A DNA stretch of 64,000 bases from Roseimaritima sediminicola (lineage in GTDB: Bacteria > Planctomycetota > Planctomycetia > Pirellulales > Pirellulaceae), in the NCBI RefSeq assembly GCF_009618275.1, contig NZ_WIAD01000015.1:1-64000 (forward strand), written 5' to 3'. Every line of letters starts with the position of its first letter. The stretch's first letter is position 1. The position numbers were made by a program, and so were the translations under genes. The notes under the pieces are model-generated. The model did not search any database. It was not told where the DNA came from and saw only the letters and a list, made by a program, of their open reading frames with translations. Shown piece after piece: positions 51,431 to 60,646 of this stretch.

Positions 51431-52951
51431 ATGCCGCTGAACATCTCTGCAATCGATACCGCGATTATCCTGGTCTATGTCGCCGCGACGGTGGTCTTTG
51501 GACTTTATCTGGGGCGGACCGCCAAGGACCTTTCCAGTTTTCTGGTGGGGGGGCGAAACCTTCCCTGGTACGCAGTACTGGGTTCGATCGTGGCGACCGA
51601 AACCAGTGCGGTCACGTTTTTGAGTATTCCCGGGATCACCTATGCGACCGGGGGCGATTTCAGTTTCCTGCAGTTGGCCGCCGGATTCGTGCTGGGCCGG
51701 TGGTTGGTGGTGTGGTGGTTTCTGCCGCGTTTCTTCGAAGGTCAGATTTTTACCGCTTACGATATTTTGCACCAGCGTTTTGGCGGGCTGACCCAGCGAA
51801 CCGCTTCGTTGATCTTCATGATCACGCGGACGGTGTCGGACGGATTGCGGCTGTACCTGACGGCTATCGTGCTGGAGAAGGTGACGGGCCTGGGCATCGC
51901 GCCGTGCATCGCATCGATCGGAGCGGTGACGATCCTGTACGCCAGCTTTGGTGGGATCCGCAGCGTGGTCTGGAACGACTGCATTCAACTGTTGGTCTAT
52001 CTGGCCGGGGCGGTCGCCGCGGTCTGGACGATTTCCGCCGCCCTGCCCGATGGTTTGACCAGCATCGTCGGGATGGGAGCAGCCGAAGGCAAGTTCCAGG
52101 GCGTGAGTCTGGACTTTGGTTTGACCTCGGCCAACCTCTGGGTGGGCCTGCTCGGTGGATGCTTCATCTCCCTGGCGACCCACGGCACCGACCAGATGAT
52201 GGTCCAGCGTTACCTGTGCTCGGCCACGCGGCGCGGTGCGCGGTGGGCGGTGGCGTTGAGCGGTCCGGCGGTGTTCGCCCAGTTCGCGTTGTTCCTGTTT
52301 CTGGGCGTGGCCCTGATGGCCTTCGACCGGGCCGGTGGCAGCGGAGCCCAGTGGGACAAGGACGAAGCCTTGGCGGCCTATGTGGTGCAGTACATGCCGG
52401 TGGGCTTGTGCGGCATCACCCTGGCGGCGGTGTTCAGCGTCGCCATGTCGACCCTGTCCAGCTCGCTCAGCAGCAGCGCCTCGGCCGTGGTGAACGATTT
52501 TGTCAAGCCGGTCTGGGAGCGCCGTGCGCCCTCCGAAGACGACTCGGCCGAAGCGGCGGCGCGGATGGACCGGCGGCTGACCCGAGCCAGCCGCTGGTGG
52601 ACGGCGATCTTTGGCGTCCTGCAGGTCGGGGTGGGCATCGTGGTGGCCAGCACGCCGGCCCTGTCGGCACCATCGGTGATCTTTCAGGTCATCGCCGTGG
52701 CGGGGTTGGCGTCGGGACTGATCCTGGGCGTCTTCCTGCTGGATCGATCCGCTCGCCGCTGGGACCAACGTTCCATCCTGTTTGGGATGGCGACCGGTTT
52801 TATCGTAACGACAGTCGTTATCATGGCCCCTGAGGGCAGTCCGCTGAAAATTCATTCCTGGTGGTCCGCGGTCGTCGCCAGCCTGACGACGGTCGCGGTA
52901 TCCTATGCGGTCGACACCTTGCTTTCCCTCCGCTCGAAATCCTCATCCTAA
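51431..52951 (+). CDS. Sodium/solute symporter (SSS family)
   Basis: The 506-residue protein has about 13 membrane helices and SSS-family landmarks: [20 protein letters not shown] after helix 1, [20 protein letters not shown], and [20 protein letters not shown], where the Na2-site serines lie. It imports a solute with sodium. Its place between murQ and a muramidase gene, divergent from the kinase, suggests the cargo is N-acetylmuramic acid or a muropeptide-derived sugar. GTG 51425 is an alternative start. The muramidase gene follows after 13 nt. Confidence 0.93.
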   Translation: MPLNISAIDTAIILVYVAATVVFGLYLGRTAKDLSSFLVGGRNLPWYAVLGSIVATETSAVTFLSIPGITYATGGDFSFLQLAAGFVLGRWLVVWWFLPRFFEGQIFTAYDILHQRFGGLTQRTASLIFMITRTVSDGLRLYLTAIVLEKVTGLGIAPCIASIGAVTILYASFGGIRSVVWNDCIQLLVYLAGAVAAVWTISAALPDGLTSIVGMGAAEGKFQGVSLDFGLTSANLWVGLLGGCFISLATHGTDQMMVQRYLCSATRRGARWAVALSGPAVFAQFALFLFLGVALMAFDRAGGSGAQWDKDEALAAYVVQYMPVGLCGITLAAVFSVAMSTLSSSLSSSASAVVNDFVKPVWERRAPSEDDSAEAAARMDRRLTRASRWWTAIFGVLQVGVGIVVASTPALSAPSVIFQVIAVAGLASGLILGVFLLDRSARRWDQRSILFGMATGFIVTTVVIMAPEGSPLKIHSWWSAVVASLTTVAVSYAVDTLLSLRSKSSS

Positions 52952-52964
52952 GACCATCGATCCC

Positions 52965-54254
52965 ATGACAGTGCTTGCTCCCTGCTTTCTGACGGTTCAC
53001 CGCCGCCCGTGCGGCCCGCGTCCTGTTTCTGCTCGCGTCCGGACCGGCTGGGTTGCCTGGCTGGCGATCGCGGCGTTGTTTGCGGCCGGGCCGCAGCCAA
53101 TCCGGGCGGAAGAATCACCGCGTCGCGTGTTGTGCGGGATCGACGTCCTGGTGCGTGACGATTTCCAGCCGCTCCAAGCACAACGCGTCGGCTTGATCAC
53201 CAACCATACGGGCGTCGATCGGCAAGGCCGCAGCACGGCGCTGTTGATGCACGAGGCCGACGCGGTTCAGCTGGAGACGTTGTTCAGCCCCGAGCACGGG
53301 TTTGCCGGCGCGTTGGACCAATCCAAAATCGATGACGTGACCGATCCCACGACCGGTCTGCATGTCTACAGCCTGTACGGCAAGACGCGGCGGCCGACCG
53401 CCGAGATGCTCGAGGGACTCGATACGTTGGTGTTCGATATCCAGGACATCGGGACGCGGTTCTATACCTACATCGCCACGATGGGCGAAGCCATGCACGC
53501 GGCCGAGCAACACGGGCTGCGGTTCGTCGTGCTGGATCGTCCGAATCCCATCAATGGCGTCGATCTGGCGGGCCCGATGCTGGACAGCGAGGACGAATCC
53601 TTTGTGGGGTACCACGTGTTGCCGGTGCGGCACGGGATGACGACCGGCGAACTGGCGCGGATGTTCCAGCGCGAACGCTATCCGGATCTGAAGCTGCAGG
53701 TGATCGCCTGCGAAGGTTGGCAGCGCGACGAATACTACGACGACACCGACCTGTACTGGGTGAACCCATCGCCCAATATGCGAACGCTGAATCAAGCGAT
53801 TCTGTATCCCGGCATCGGCTTGTTGGAATTCACCAACCTGTCGGTCGGCCGTGGGACCGATACGCCGTTTGAGCACATCGGCGCGCCGTGGATCGATGGT
53901 CGCCGGTTGGCCACGGCACTGAACCGATTGGATCTGGGCGGCGTCGCCTTCGTGCCCAAGCATTTCACGCCCACCTCCAGCAAGTTTGCCGGCGAGCGTT
54001 GCGAAGGGATCCACATCCTGATCCGCGACCGAGCGAAGGTGCATCCGGTAAAGATCGGTTTGGCGATCGCCACGCTGCTGCGGGCGCATCACCCGGATGC
54101 GTGGGAGATGAAGAACTTTAACCGCCTGTTGAGCTCGCAGGCGATCCGAGACGCGGTCGCCGAGGGAGCGTCGCTGGACGAGGTGTTGCCGCTGCGCAGC
54201 GAGGGGCTGGAGGCGTTCGAGCAGCGTCGCGAGCAGTACCTGCTGTACCGCTAG
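52965..54254 (+). CDS. namZ: Exo-beta-N-acetylmuramidase (NamZ / DUF1343)
   Basis: The 429-residue protein has a signal sequence (WVAWLAIAALFAAGPQPIRA) and then the DUF1343 domain: VGLITNHTGVDRQGRSTALL, LFSPEHGFAGALDQ, DIQDIGTRFYTYIATMGEAM, then YWVNPSPNMRTLNQAILYPG. The family prototype is NamZ, which releases MurNAc from the non-reducing end of peptidoglycan fragments outside the cytoplasm. It follows the symporter by 13 nt, so released MurNAc could be imported, phosphorylated and handed to MurQ. The final 4 bp overlap the converging csrA gene. Confidence 0.9.
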   Translation: MTVLAPCFLTVHRRPCGPRPVSARVRTGWVAWLAIAALFAAGPQPIRAEESPRRVLCGIDVLVRDDFQPLQAQRVGLITNHTGVDRQGRSTALLMHEADAVQLETLFSPEHGFAGALDQSKIDDVTDPTTGLHVYSLYGKTRRPTAEMLEGLDTLVFDIQDIGTRFYTYIATMGEAMHAAEQHGLRFVVLDRPNPINGVDLAGPMLDSEDESFVGYHVLPVRHGMTTGELARMFQRERYPDLKLQVIACEGWQRDEYYDDTDLYWVNPSPNMRTLNQAILYPGIGLLEFTNLSVGRGTDTPFEHIGAPWIDGRRLATALNRLDLGGVAFVPKHFTPTSSKFAGERCEGIHILIRDRAKVHPVKIGLAIATLLRAHHPDAWEMKNFNRLLSSQAIRDAVAEGASLDEVLPLRSEGLEAFEQRREQYLLYR

Positions 54255-54514
54255 GCGTCTTTGCCGCCCCGCACGTCTTTGGCGGCCCGCACGTCTTTGG
54301 TAGCCCGGACGTCTTTGGTAGCACCGGGGCCCATCTGCGACGCGCGCCGATTCTCTCGCTGAATCGCGTCGTAGACCTCCTGGCGGTGCACCGGGATACT
54401 TTGCGGTGCTTCGATACCCAAGCGAACTTTATCGCCGCGGATGTCGACGATCGTGACGACAACGTCGTCTCCGATCATGATGCTTTCATCACGGTGTCGC
54501 GACAGGACCAGCAT
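54251..54514 (-). CDS. csrA: Carbon storage regulator CsrA with repeat-derived tail
   Basis: The 87-residue protein has the full CsrA core: MLVLSRHRDESIMIGDDVVV, the RGDKVRLGIEAP turn and IPVHRQEVYDAIQREN. CsrA dimers bind GGA motifs in mRNA leaders to control translation. The last about 25 residues are TKDVRA/AAKDVRG repeats from an 18-bp unit, not part of the normal fold. A GAGGG ribosome site is present. It is downstream of fliW and flgL, the usual arrangement in which FliW sequesters CsrA during flagellar assembly. Confidence 0.96.
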   Translation of the reverse strand: MLVLSRHRDESIMIGDDVVVTIVDIRGDKVRLGIEAPQSIPVHRQEVYDAIQRENRRASQMGPGATKDVRATKDVRAAKDVRGGKDA

Positions 54515-54754
54515 GATGCCCTCGAATTCAAGTTGGGCGTGGCTTGGGGTGTAAATACGATTGTCAGCGGGTTGTCAAATCTTGCACTGCGAACCACGCT
54601 ACCGGCGTGAACCATTGGCTGACAAAACAAGTCATCGGAACATTCTTGGCAAAGATTGATATCCCTTTGCCGGGAACGGCTTTCGCCGGTCATTCCGAAC
54701 AGGCGGTGTGGTAGCGGTTATAGCGGCCGCGGAGCCGCACTCTCGGAGGAGGGC

Positions 54755-55195
54755 TCAGGCTGCCAAGCGAATTGTCGAGAGCGTGGTGGGTACGGGATGC
54801 CGCAGCGGTTGTTCGTCGGTGGTCACCACCTGGCAGCCTACCCGCCGCGTCAGGTTGATGATGATGGGCGCCCGCAGGTTGGTCGTCAGGTTGCCGACGT
54901 GACCGGCCAGGGTCGTCAAGATATACGTTTCGTCACCCGGACGAAGATTCAGCGGCGTCAAGTCGCGTTTGCCGACCCGCACCTTGTAGTCGGGAACGTA
55001 GGATCGTGGGCTGACCACGGCCAGAGCGCGATCGCCGCAGGAGGCCGACTGCAGCCACGCGACGCGCGGGTTGGCCGGATCGGCCACCAGCGTCCATTGG
55101 CGGAGAGTCTGCATGCCGATCAAACCTTGCGGGAACAGCAGCAGCCGGTCCTCGCCGATCGTCAGGTTTCCAAAGCGGGTGGTCTCGATACGCAT
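54755..55195 (-). CDS. fliW: Flagellar assembly factor FliW
   Basis: The 146-residue protein matches FliW: an N-terminal strand [20 protein letters not shown], then [13 protein letters not shown], and the conserved late segment [16 protein letters not shown]. FliW binds CsrA allosterically and, when bound by flagellin, frees CsrA. Gene order flgL-fliW-csrA on minus supports this. A gap of 73 nt separates it from flgL and 240 nt from csrA, so csrA may have its own promoter. Confidence 0.95.
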   Translation of the reverse strand: MRIETTRFGNLTIGEDRLLLFPQGLIGMQTLRQWTLVADPANPRVAWLQSASCGDRALAVVSPRSYVPDYKVRVGKRDLTPLNLRPGDETYILTTLAGHVGNLTTNLRAPIIINLTRRVGCQVVTTDEQPLRHPVPTTLSTIRLAA

Positions 55196-55268
55196 GATCG
55201 CTTGCTCTTCATTTTGGTAGGTTATTCAGAACTATCGGTACAAAGCAGCGCAGCAATCGACAAAATCG

Positions 55269-57224
55269 CTACAGGAAATTTAAAACGGACAACTGAGAGG
55301 TTTGGCCCACCAGCCGCATCGTGGCTTCCAGCGAGACCTGTCGGGAGTTCATGTCGCTGATCACTTTGGCAAAGTCCGTGTCGACCGCTTCGGACAATTG
55401 GCCGTTCAAGGCGACGACTTGATTGGCGGCCGTGTCGCGAAGGATTTCCAGGTTCTGCGTCCAGACGCCCACCCGGCCGCGGGCGGAAACCGAGCGGTCC
55501 AGATCCACGTCCAGTTTGGCTTGCAGCCGGCCGATCTCGCGAACGTCGCCGGCCCGCGTCGCGGCTTCCAGTCGCAGCAGTGAATCGATCGCGCCGCCGG
55601 GTTCTTTGGTGGCATAGTCGGTTCCCAGCAACACCGCGCGGCCGCCTTCGACGCTGCCTTCCGCTTCGTTGCTGCCGGCAGGGATCAGGCCCAGCTGCAC
55701 GCCGGCGTTGCCGTTGGCCGGCTGGCGAACGGTCAGCGGGGCGGCCCCCGGAGGCGCGACCAACTGGATGCCGTTGCCTTCGGCCGCCATTTGCGCGACC
55801 ACGCGGCGGGTATCCTGATTGCCGGGATGGTTGTTGATCGCGTCCAGCACGTCGCCCACGGTGCGGAGGTTCTCGAACTGCACGTCCAATTGGACGCCGT
55901 CGGGTCGAGCGATCGTCAGCTCGGCCGTGTCCTCGCGGAGCAGCACGCCGACATCATGTCCCAGCGAGTCCAGCGTGGTTTCGCGGGTGGCCGAACGAAT
56001 GCCCAGGTTGGTCGCGGCCAGGCCGCCGTTTTCGCCGATCGAATAATCGACCCCCGCGCGGCGGGCCAGGATGTCGATGCGGCCTTCGGCTTCGTCCAGC
56101 ACGGCCTCGACATCGGCACCGCTGCGGTTGATGGCGATCACCACATCGCCCAAGGTTTCCGCACGGCTGAGGTCGACGGTGAACTGCTGGGTGTCCTGAT
56201 GGATTTGCAAACCGGCCGAAACATCGATGCCGGCGCCCTGCTGCAGGCCGCTGAGTTTCGTGGTCAGCGTCACCCGCGGGGCCAGGCCCTGGGCCACCAA
56301 CGGCGGTGGGTCGTTGCCATCGGCGTTTTCGATATTCAAATCGCGAGCCATCGTGCCGCCGGGCACATCGTCGATGGCCAGTGTTCCGGGCAACCCATCC
56401 AGGTACTCCACCTGGAAACCGTCCTCGTTCAATGTCACCGAAAGGCTGCGACCGTTCAGCTCGAGCGATTCGAAAACGTCTTTGACATCGTCCATCGTGG
56501 CCGCCGAAGACAGGTCGACCTCTTGCCAGCCGCTGCCGTCGGAGACGCGCAGCACACCCGCCCGAACGCCTTTGCCGGCCCGCACGTCGACCAGTCGCGT
56601 GTCGCCGTCCAGTGAGGAGTTCAGCGGTTCGCCGCGGACGATCGGTTGGCTGCTGCCCAAGGCCTCGTCGATGGCCAGGCTGGTCTGCACATCGATCCCG
56701 CTGGCCGCTCGGGTTTTTCCCGTGGCCTCGTTGCCGGTGAACAGCACCGTGCTGCCTTCCTGGACGAACACCGGACCCTTGGATAGGATCCCGCCGAGCA
56801 ACTGATGATCGCGGAACGAAGCGTTTCCAGCGGCCAGGATTTGATCGATGGACTGGCGAATCCCCACGGCGATCGATTCGCGTTCGTCGTCCGGCAGGAC
56901 CCCCTGGGCGGCTTGGACGGCCGCGCTTTTGCCCTCGATCAGGGCCGAATCAACCTGGGCCAGAACGTTGTCGGTGGCGGCGTAAAAAGCCGTGGCTTGA
57001 TCGGCGTTGCGGACCAGTTGTTCGCCGTAGCGGATCGAATTTTGCAGGCCAATGGCCCGGCTGGCCACGACCGGATCGTCGCCCAGACGCTGGATCCGCC
57101 GGCCGGTACTGAGCTGGTCGTAGTAGGACTGGATCGCCGTCTGGTCTGAATTCAACTGGCTGATCAGCTGTTGCGTCTGCAGAGGAACGCTGATTCGGGT
57201 GCCCGCGGCGGATGACACGCTCAT
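55269..57224 (-). CDS. flgL: Flagellar hook-associated protein 3 (FlgL), with large central insertion
   Basis: The 651-residue protein has the flagellin-like N-terminus (LQTQQLISQLNSDQTAIQSY, QLSTGRRIQRLGDDP) and C-terminus (ISDMNSRQVSLEATMRLVGQ, ending in SVLNFL) of FlgL. The family usually has about 300-400 residues. The extra about 300 residues (about 200-540) contain several flagellin-IN-like repeats (VSAGLQIHQDTQQFTVDLSR, then TLGDVVIAINRSGADV; and VRAGVLRVSDGSG, then TMDDVKDVFESL). It joins the hook to the filament. The insertion would be displayed on the outer surface of the junction. Confidence 0.93.
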   Translation of the reverse strand: MSVSSAAGTRISVPLQTQQLISQLNSDQTAIQSYYDQLSTGRRIQRLGDDPVVASRAIGLQNSIRYGEQLVRNADQATAFYAATDNVLAQVDSALIEGKSAAVQAAQGVLPDDERESIAVGIRQSIDQILAAGNASFRDHQLLGGILSKGPVFVQEGSTVLFTGNEATGKTRAASGIDVQTSLAIDEALGSSQPIVRGEPLNSSLDGDTRLVDVRAGKGVRAGVLRVSDGSGWQEVDLSSAATMDDVKDVFESLELNGRSLSVTLNEDGFQVEYLDGLPGTLAIDDVPGGTMARDLNIENADGNDPPPLVAQGLAPRVTLTTKLSGLQQGAGIDVSAGLQIHQDTQQFTVDLSRAETLGDVVIAINRSGADVEAVLDEAEGRIDILARRAGVDYSIGENGGLAATNLGIRSATRETTLDSLGHDVGVLLREDTAELTIARPDGVQLDVQFENLRTVGDVLDAINNHPGNQDTRRVVAQMAAEGNGIQLVAPPGAAPLTVRQPANGNAGVQLGLIPAGSNEAEGSVEGGRAVLLGTDYATKEPGGAIDSLLRLEAATRAGDVREIGRLQAKLDVDLDRSVSARGRVGVWTQNLEILRDTAANQVVALNGQLSEAVDTDFAKVISDMNSRQVSLEATMRLVGQTSQLSVLNFL

Positions 57225-57363
57225 GGTTTGGCCAGCCAGTACAATCGTTACAAACGGAACTCCTTCAGTCTTTGTCGACCGATCCGCACTCTTTGATTAA
57301 TCGATTCCTGTTACATTCGTGTCTTCGTCCCAGGTTTTCGTGTCGCCTATCCCCTGCCATCCG

Positions 57364-57990
57364 ATGATTTTGATCGGTTCGATGAACCTGCACCGAACGG
57401 TTCAACGAGGCGATTTTATCTGCCCCCAGTGCCGGGGGCTGGAGAGCTATCGGCTGCGGGCCCGCCGGCCCTTTCTGACGGTGTACCTGATCCCGCTGGC
57501 CCCGCTGGGGAACCGCGAGTTGTTTGTCCAGTGCCAGGGCTGCAAACAGCGGTTCGACGAGCGGATTTTGGAGCGGCCCAAACGAGACGTCGACCGCGGC
57601 TTGGAAGCGGAACTGTTTGCCGAGGAAGCGCTGCGAGCGGCCGCGTTGATGGTGATCGCTAAAGGACACTTTACGGAGGAAGATATTTCGACGCTCCAGC
57701 GGGCCGGCGAAGATCTATTCGGCCGGCCGGTCTCGCGCGAGCCGCTGGGCGAATTGTGCTCGTCGGCGTTCTGGAACCGGATCCCGGCAATCAATTATGT
57801 TCAAAGCGTCGCCCATCGCTGGTCGCAGCCACAACGGCAAGCCGCGATGAAAGCCTGTTTCCTGGCCGCCTCGACCGGCGGCGACCTCCCGCCGGATCAG
57901 ATCCAACGCTTGGAAAGCATCCGCCAAGACCTGAATCTGACCGACGAAGAATTCGAACAAGCCATCGAGTCGGCCGTGGAATTGGAATAG
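57364..57990 (+). CDS. Zinc-ribbon protein with TerB-like helical domain
   Basis: The 208-residue protein has an N-terminal four-Cys zinc ribbon (FICPQC and FVQCQGCKQRF) separated by a hydrophobic beta hairpin (RPFLTVYLIPLAPLG). A helical C-terminal half (ALRAAALMVIAKGHFTEEDI, then a repeat with CFLAASTGGDLPPDQIQRLE) resembles the tellurite-resistance TerB fold. No enzymatic site is seen. The start at 57364 is the first ATG near the zinc ribbon, with no strong ribosome site; 57382 is possible. It is followed by the repeat island. Confidence 0.78.
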   Translation: MILIGSMNLHRTVQRGDFICPQCRGLESYRLRARRPFLTVYLIPLAPLGNRELFVQCQGCKQRFDERILERPKRDVDRGLEAELFAEEALRAAALMVIAKGHFTEEDISTLQRAGEDLFGRPVSREPLGELCSSAFWNRIPAINYVQSVAHRWSQPQRQAAMKACFLAASTGGDLPPDQIQRLESIRQDLNLTDEEFEQAIESAVELE

Positions 57991-57997
57991 CGCGCCA

Positions 57998-59311
57998 GCG
58001 GCTGAGCGGTGCGTTGATCAGCCGCTGGCGCGCTAGCGTCCGGTTCTGCGGCAGGTGCCAGTACATCGCGGTAGGTTACGCACGCGAACCGTGGGCTAGC
58101 GCCCAATGCCACTTCCTTTGTAGCGGAACGGCGCGAGCCGTCCGGTTTTGCGGTGCGAACCTTCACACACCGGGCGGCTTGCGCCGCTCCGCTAACGCTT
58201 CAATCGCAAGCGATGGTGAAAGTAGATGGCATTGGGCGATCGCCCTGCGGCTGATGCGTCTATCAGCCGCTGGCGCGCTAGCGTCCGGTTCTGTGCTCTG
58301 GCGCCTGCCGTGATGCACTGAATCGCGAAGCGATGGCAGTTGATAGCCTCGGATGGCAATCCGAGGTAGGAGCCCCCCCCCGAGACACGTCAGGAGTCGC
58401 GGAGCGACGGCAGTCGTTTGTGCTCGTGCCTTACAGCGTCCATCGAGGAATTGCGTCGCGCAAGCCAAAGGTCGTCGCTTCGCGACTATCCATGGGGTGG
58501 GGTGTGGCCGACCTGGGATTAGCATCCCAGGCTATCGACGGTCGTTGCTTCGCAACTGGCGATTCTCTTGCGAGCCCCCAATAGTAGCTCGGCTGTCCTC
58601 AGCCGAGTCACGATCGAACCGTGGGCTAGCGCCCAATGCCACTTCCTTTGTAGCGGAACGGCGCGAGCCGTCCGGTTTTGCGGTGCGAACCTTCACACAC
58701 CGAGCGGCTTGCGCCGCTCCGCTAACGCTTCAATCGCAAGCGATGGTGAAAGTAGATGGCATTGGGTTAGCGCCCTGCGGCTGAGCGGTGCGTTGATCAG
58801 CCGCTGGCGCGCTAGCGTCCGGTTCTGTGCTCTGGCGTCTGCCGTGATGCACTGAATCGCGAAGCGATGGCAGTTGATAGCCTCGGATGGCAATCCGAGG
58901 TAGGAGCCCCCCCCGAGACACATCAGGAGTCGCGGAGCGACGGCAGTCGTTTGTGCTCGTGCCTTACAGCGTCCATCGAAGAATTGCGTCGCGCAAGCCA
59001 AAGGTCGTCGCTTCGCGACTATCCATGGGGTGGGGGGAGACGCCGACCTGGGATTGGCATCCCAGGCTATCGACGGTCGTTGCTTCGCAACTGGCGATTC
59101 TCTTGCGAGCCCCCAATAGTAGCTCGGCTGTCCTCAGCCGAGTCACGATCGAACCCTGGGCTAGCGCCCAATGCCACTTCCTTTGTAGCGGAACGGCGCG
59201 AGCCGTCCGGTTTTGCGGTGCGAACCTTCACACACCGGGCGGCTTGCGCCGCTCCGCTAACGCTTCAATCGCAAGCGATGGTGAAAGTAGATGGCATTGG
59301 GCTAGCGCCCG
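57998..59311. repeat. Repeat island of tandem composite units (about 530 bp)
   Basis: The 1.3 kb between the TerB-like gene and the ATP-grasp gene is made of two almost full units (58086-58615 and 58616-59150, 530 and 535 bp) and a truncated third (59151 to about 59311). A fragment of the same unit lies at 57998-58048. The units differ at only scattered positions. Each is itself a string of short hairpin elements: GGATTAGCATCC-type, GCTCGGCTG/CAGCCGAG, TTGCGAC-type and GCGCCGCAAG-type. No gene is supported here; the apparent frames repeat with the DNA. Confidence 0.85.
59156..59310. repeat. Element of about 155 bp with inverted ends (third truncated unit)
   Basis: The block from GGGCTAGCGCCCAATGCCA to TGGCATTGGGCTAGCGCCC has imperfect inverted ends (11 bp perfect: GCCCAATGCCA / TGGCATTGGGC). 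Equivalent blocks lie at about 58093-58250 and 58623-58780. It carries two internal hairpins (GCGCGAGCC and GCGGCTTGCGCCGC). The final copy runs into the 3' end of the ATP-grasp gene, whose TAG stop (59302-59304) is provided by the repeat. Confidence 0.7.
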
Positions 59312-60585
59312 GCGGCGGATGGGGAGAACCGTGGTCTGGCGCCCTGCGGCCGGTGGCTTGCTCGAAGGGATCGCTCGTGCTTGATCGCCTGACGATACGC
59401 TTCACTTGGCGTGGGGCCTCGGGTGAGGATGCTGAACATCGGAGCGAGTGCCGGGAGGTCGGTGCCGATCGTCGGGATGTCGCACACCGCCGTCAGTGAG
59501 GCGTCGCCGGCGTGGGCTTTTAGGTAGCGATGCAGCACCGCGCCGCAGCGATCATCCCAGGTCTGATGCGACCGAGCGTACACGATGCGTTTACAGCGTA
59601 CGCCCGCGTCCCTGTGTTCCCACGGCGTCGGGTCCATGGTGTCTCCGAGAGCCGCTTGGCAGTGCAGGCCGACGCAGGACCGCCCGGCGGTTTCGAGCAG
59701 TTCCATCGAGGCGCAGTACCGCGGATTGACCTCCAGCAAGTGCAGCGAGCCCTTGCTGCAAATCAGGTCCACACCGAATAGACCTCGCAGGCCCAGCGTC
59801 TCAGAGACGGCTTCGCCCAGGGCCTGCAGGCGGTCCCGCAGAGAGTGTTCGAGACGCAGCGGCCCGATCGAGCCGGCGTAGCGAAAGGGGGCCGCCGCTC
59901 CTCCGGCAACACGTCCGCGACAGACGCCCAACAGGTGCGTGGCAGCGTCGTCGGCGCAGTAGCTGGCTCCGAGCAAGACGCCCGCGACGTACTTTTGCAG
60001 GTAGCTGCGGGCGTCGTCAGGGCAGGCTGGGTCGCGGGGCAACCAGTCCGCCACGCCCAGACCGCCGCAGCCGCCGCGGCGTTTGACCAGCCATCGACCC
60101 GGCAGTGTTTCGGCGCGGCCGGAAGCTTGGGGCCAGGACGGCAGCGGCCGACTCGACGGGTAAGCCACGCCGCCCTGCGCGGCGATCTCGCCGAGACGGG
60201 CCGGGTCTTGGGCCGCGGCAAGCTGCGTCTGGGCGGGCATCAGGAAGCGAACGCGGGGCGAGCGGAGTCGCTGGGCTGCCGCGGCGAGCTGGTCGGGATA
60301 GGCTTCGGTTCCGCCGGCCAGCACGACGGCCGTGGGGGTGCCGAGATCGGTGGCCAGGACTTCAGCCAGCGGTTCGTGCAGCGGCCGATCCGCATCCCAT
60401 CGCCGCCAGGCGGTCACGCTCGCTCGCAGATCGGCATCACCAAAGCGGTCGACGGCCGCGACCTCGTACCCCGCTGCCAGCGCCGACGCCGCAGCCGCTC
60501 GAGCCGAGGCACCGACCACAACCACTCGGCGAAGCCGGAAACATTCCTGCGGGGCGAACCGGTCAGGCGGATGGGGAGTTTGCAT
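59302..60585 (-). CDS. ATP-grasp protein of the tetrahydromethanopterin C1 gene set
   Basis: The 427-residue protein has an N-terminal Rossmann-like part (RRVVVVGASARAAAASALAA), then an ATP-grasp fold with WLVKRRGGCGGLGVADW as the nucleotide-binding loop and SLHLLEVNPRYCASMELLE as the metal-binding end. It is divergent from fae by 61 nt. ATP-grasp proteins of this type (Orf17 in Methylobacterium) are linked to methanopterin-dependent C1 clusters, where a ligase role in cofactor synthesis has been suggested. The last about 10 residues and stop codon lie in repeat sequence, so the C-terminus may be altered. Confidence 0.85.
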   Translation of the reverse strand: MQTPHPPDRFAPQECFRLRRVVVVGASARAAAASALAAGYEVAAVDRFGDADLRASVTAWRRWDADRPLHEPLAEVLATDLGTPTAVVLAGGTEAYPDQLAAAAQRLRSPRVRFLMPAQTQLAAAQDPARLGEIAAQGGVAYPSSRPLPSWPQASGRAETLPGRWLVKRRGGCGGLGVADWLPRDPACPDDARSYLQKYVAGVLLGASYCADDAATHLLGVCRGRVAGGAAAPFRYAGSIGPLRLEHSLRDRLQALGEAVSETLGLRGLFGVDLICSKGSLHLLEVNPRYCASMELLETAGRSCVGLHCQAALGDTMDPTPWEHRDAGVRCKRIVYARSHQTWDDRCGAVLHRYLKAHAGDASLTAVCDIPTIGTDLPALAPMFSILTRGPTPSEAYRQAIKHERSLRASHRPQGARPRFSPSAAGR

Positions 60586-60646
60586 GGTCTTGGTAGTTTG
60601 CTAACTTCACGGCTCACATTGAACCCCCTTTACGGAGCCTCTACGC

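Noticed and set aside
57998-59311. The direct repeats as a CRISPR array
   Set aside because: Units are about 530 bp and contiguous, without short repeats separated by unique spacers, and no cas genes are present.
58353-59499. Several overlapping open frames in the repeat island, some near-identical to each other
   Set aside because: They repeat with the 530-bp unit, cross hairpin modules and carry no ribosome site or domain.
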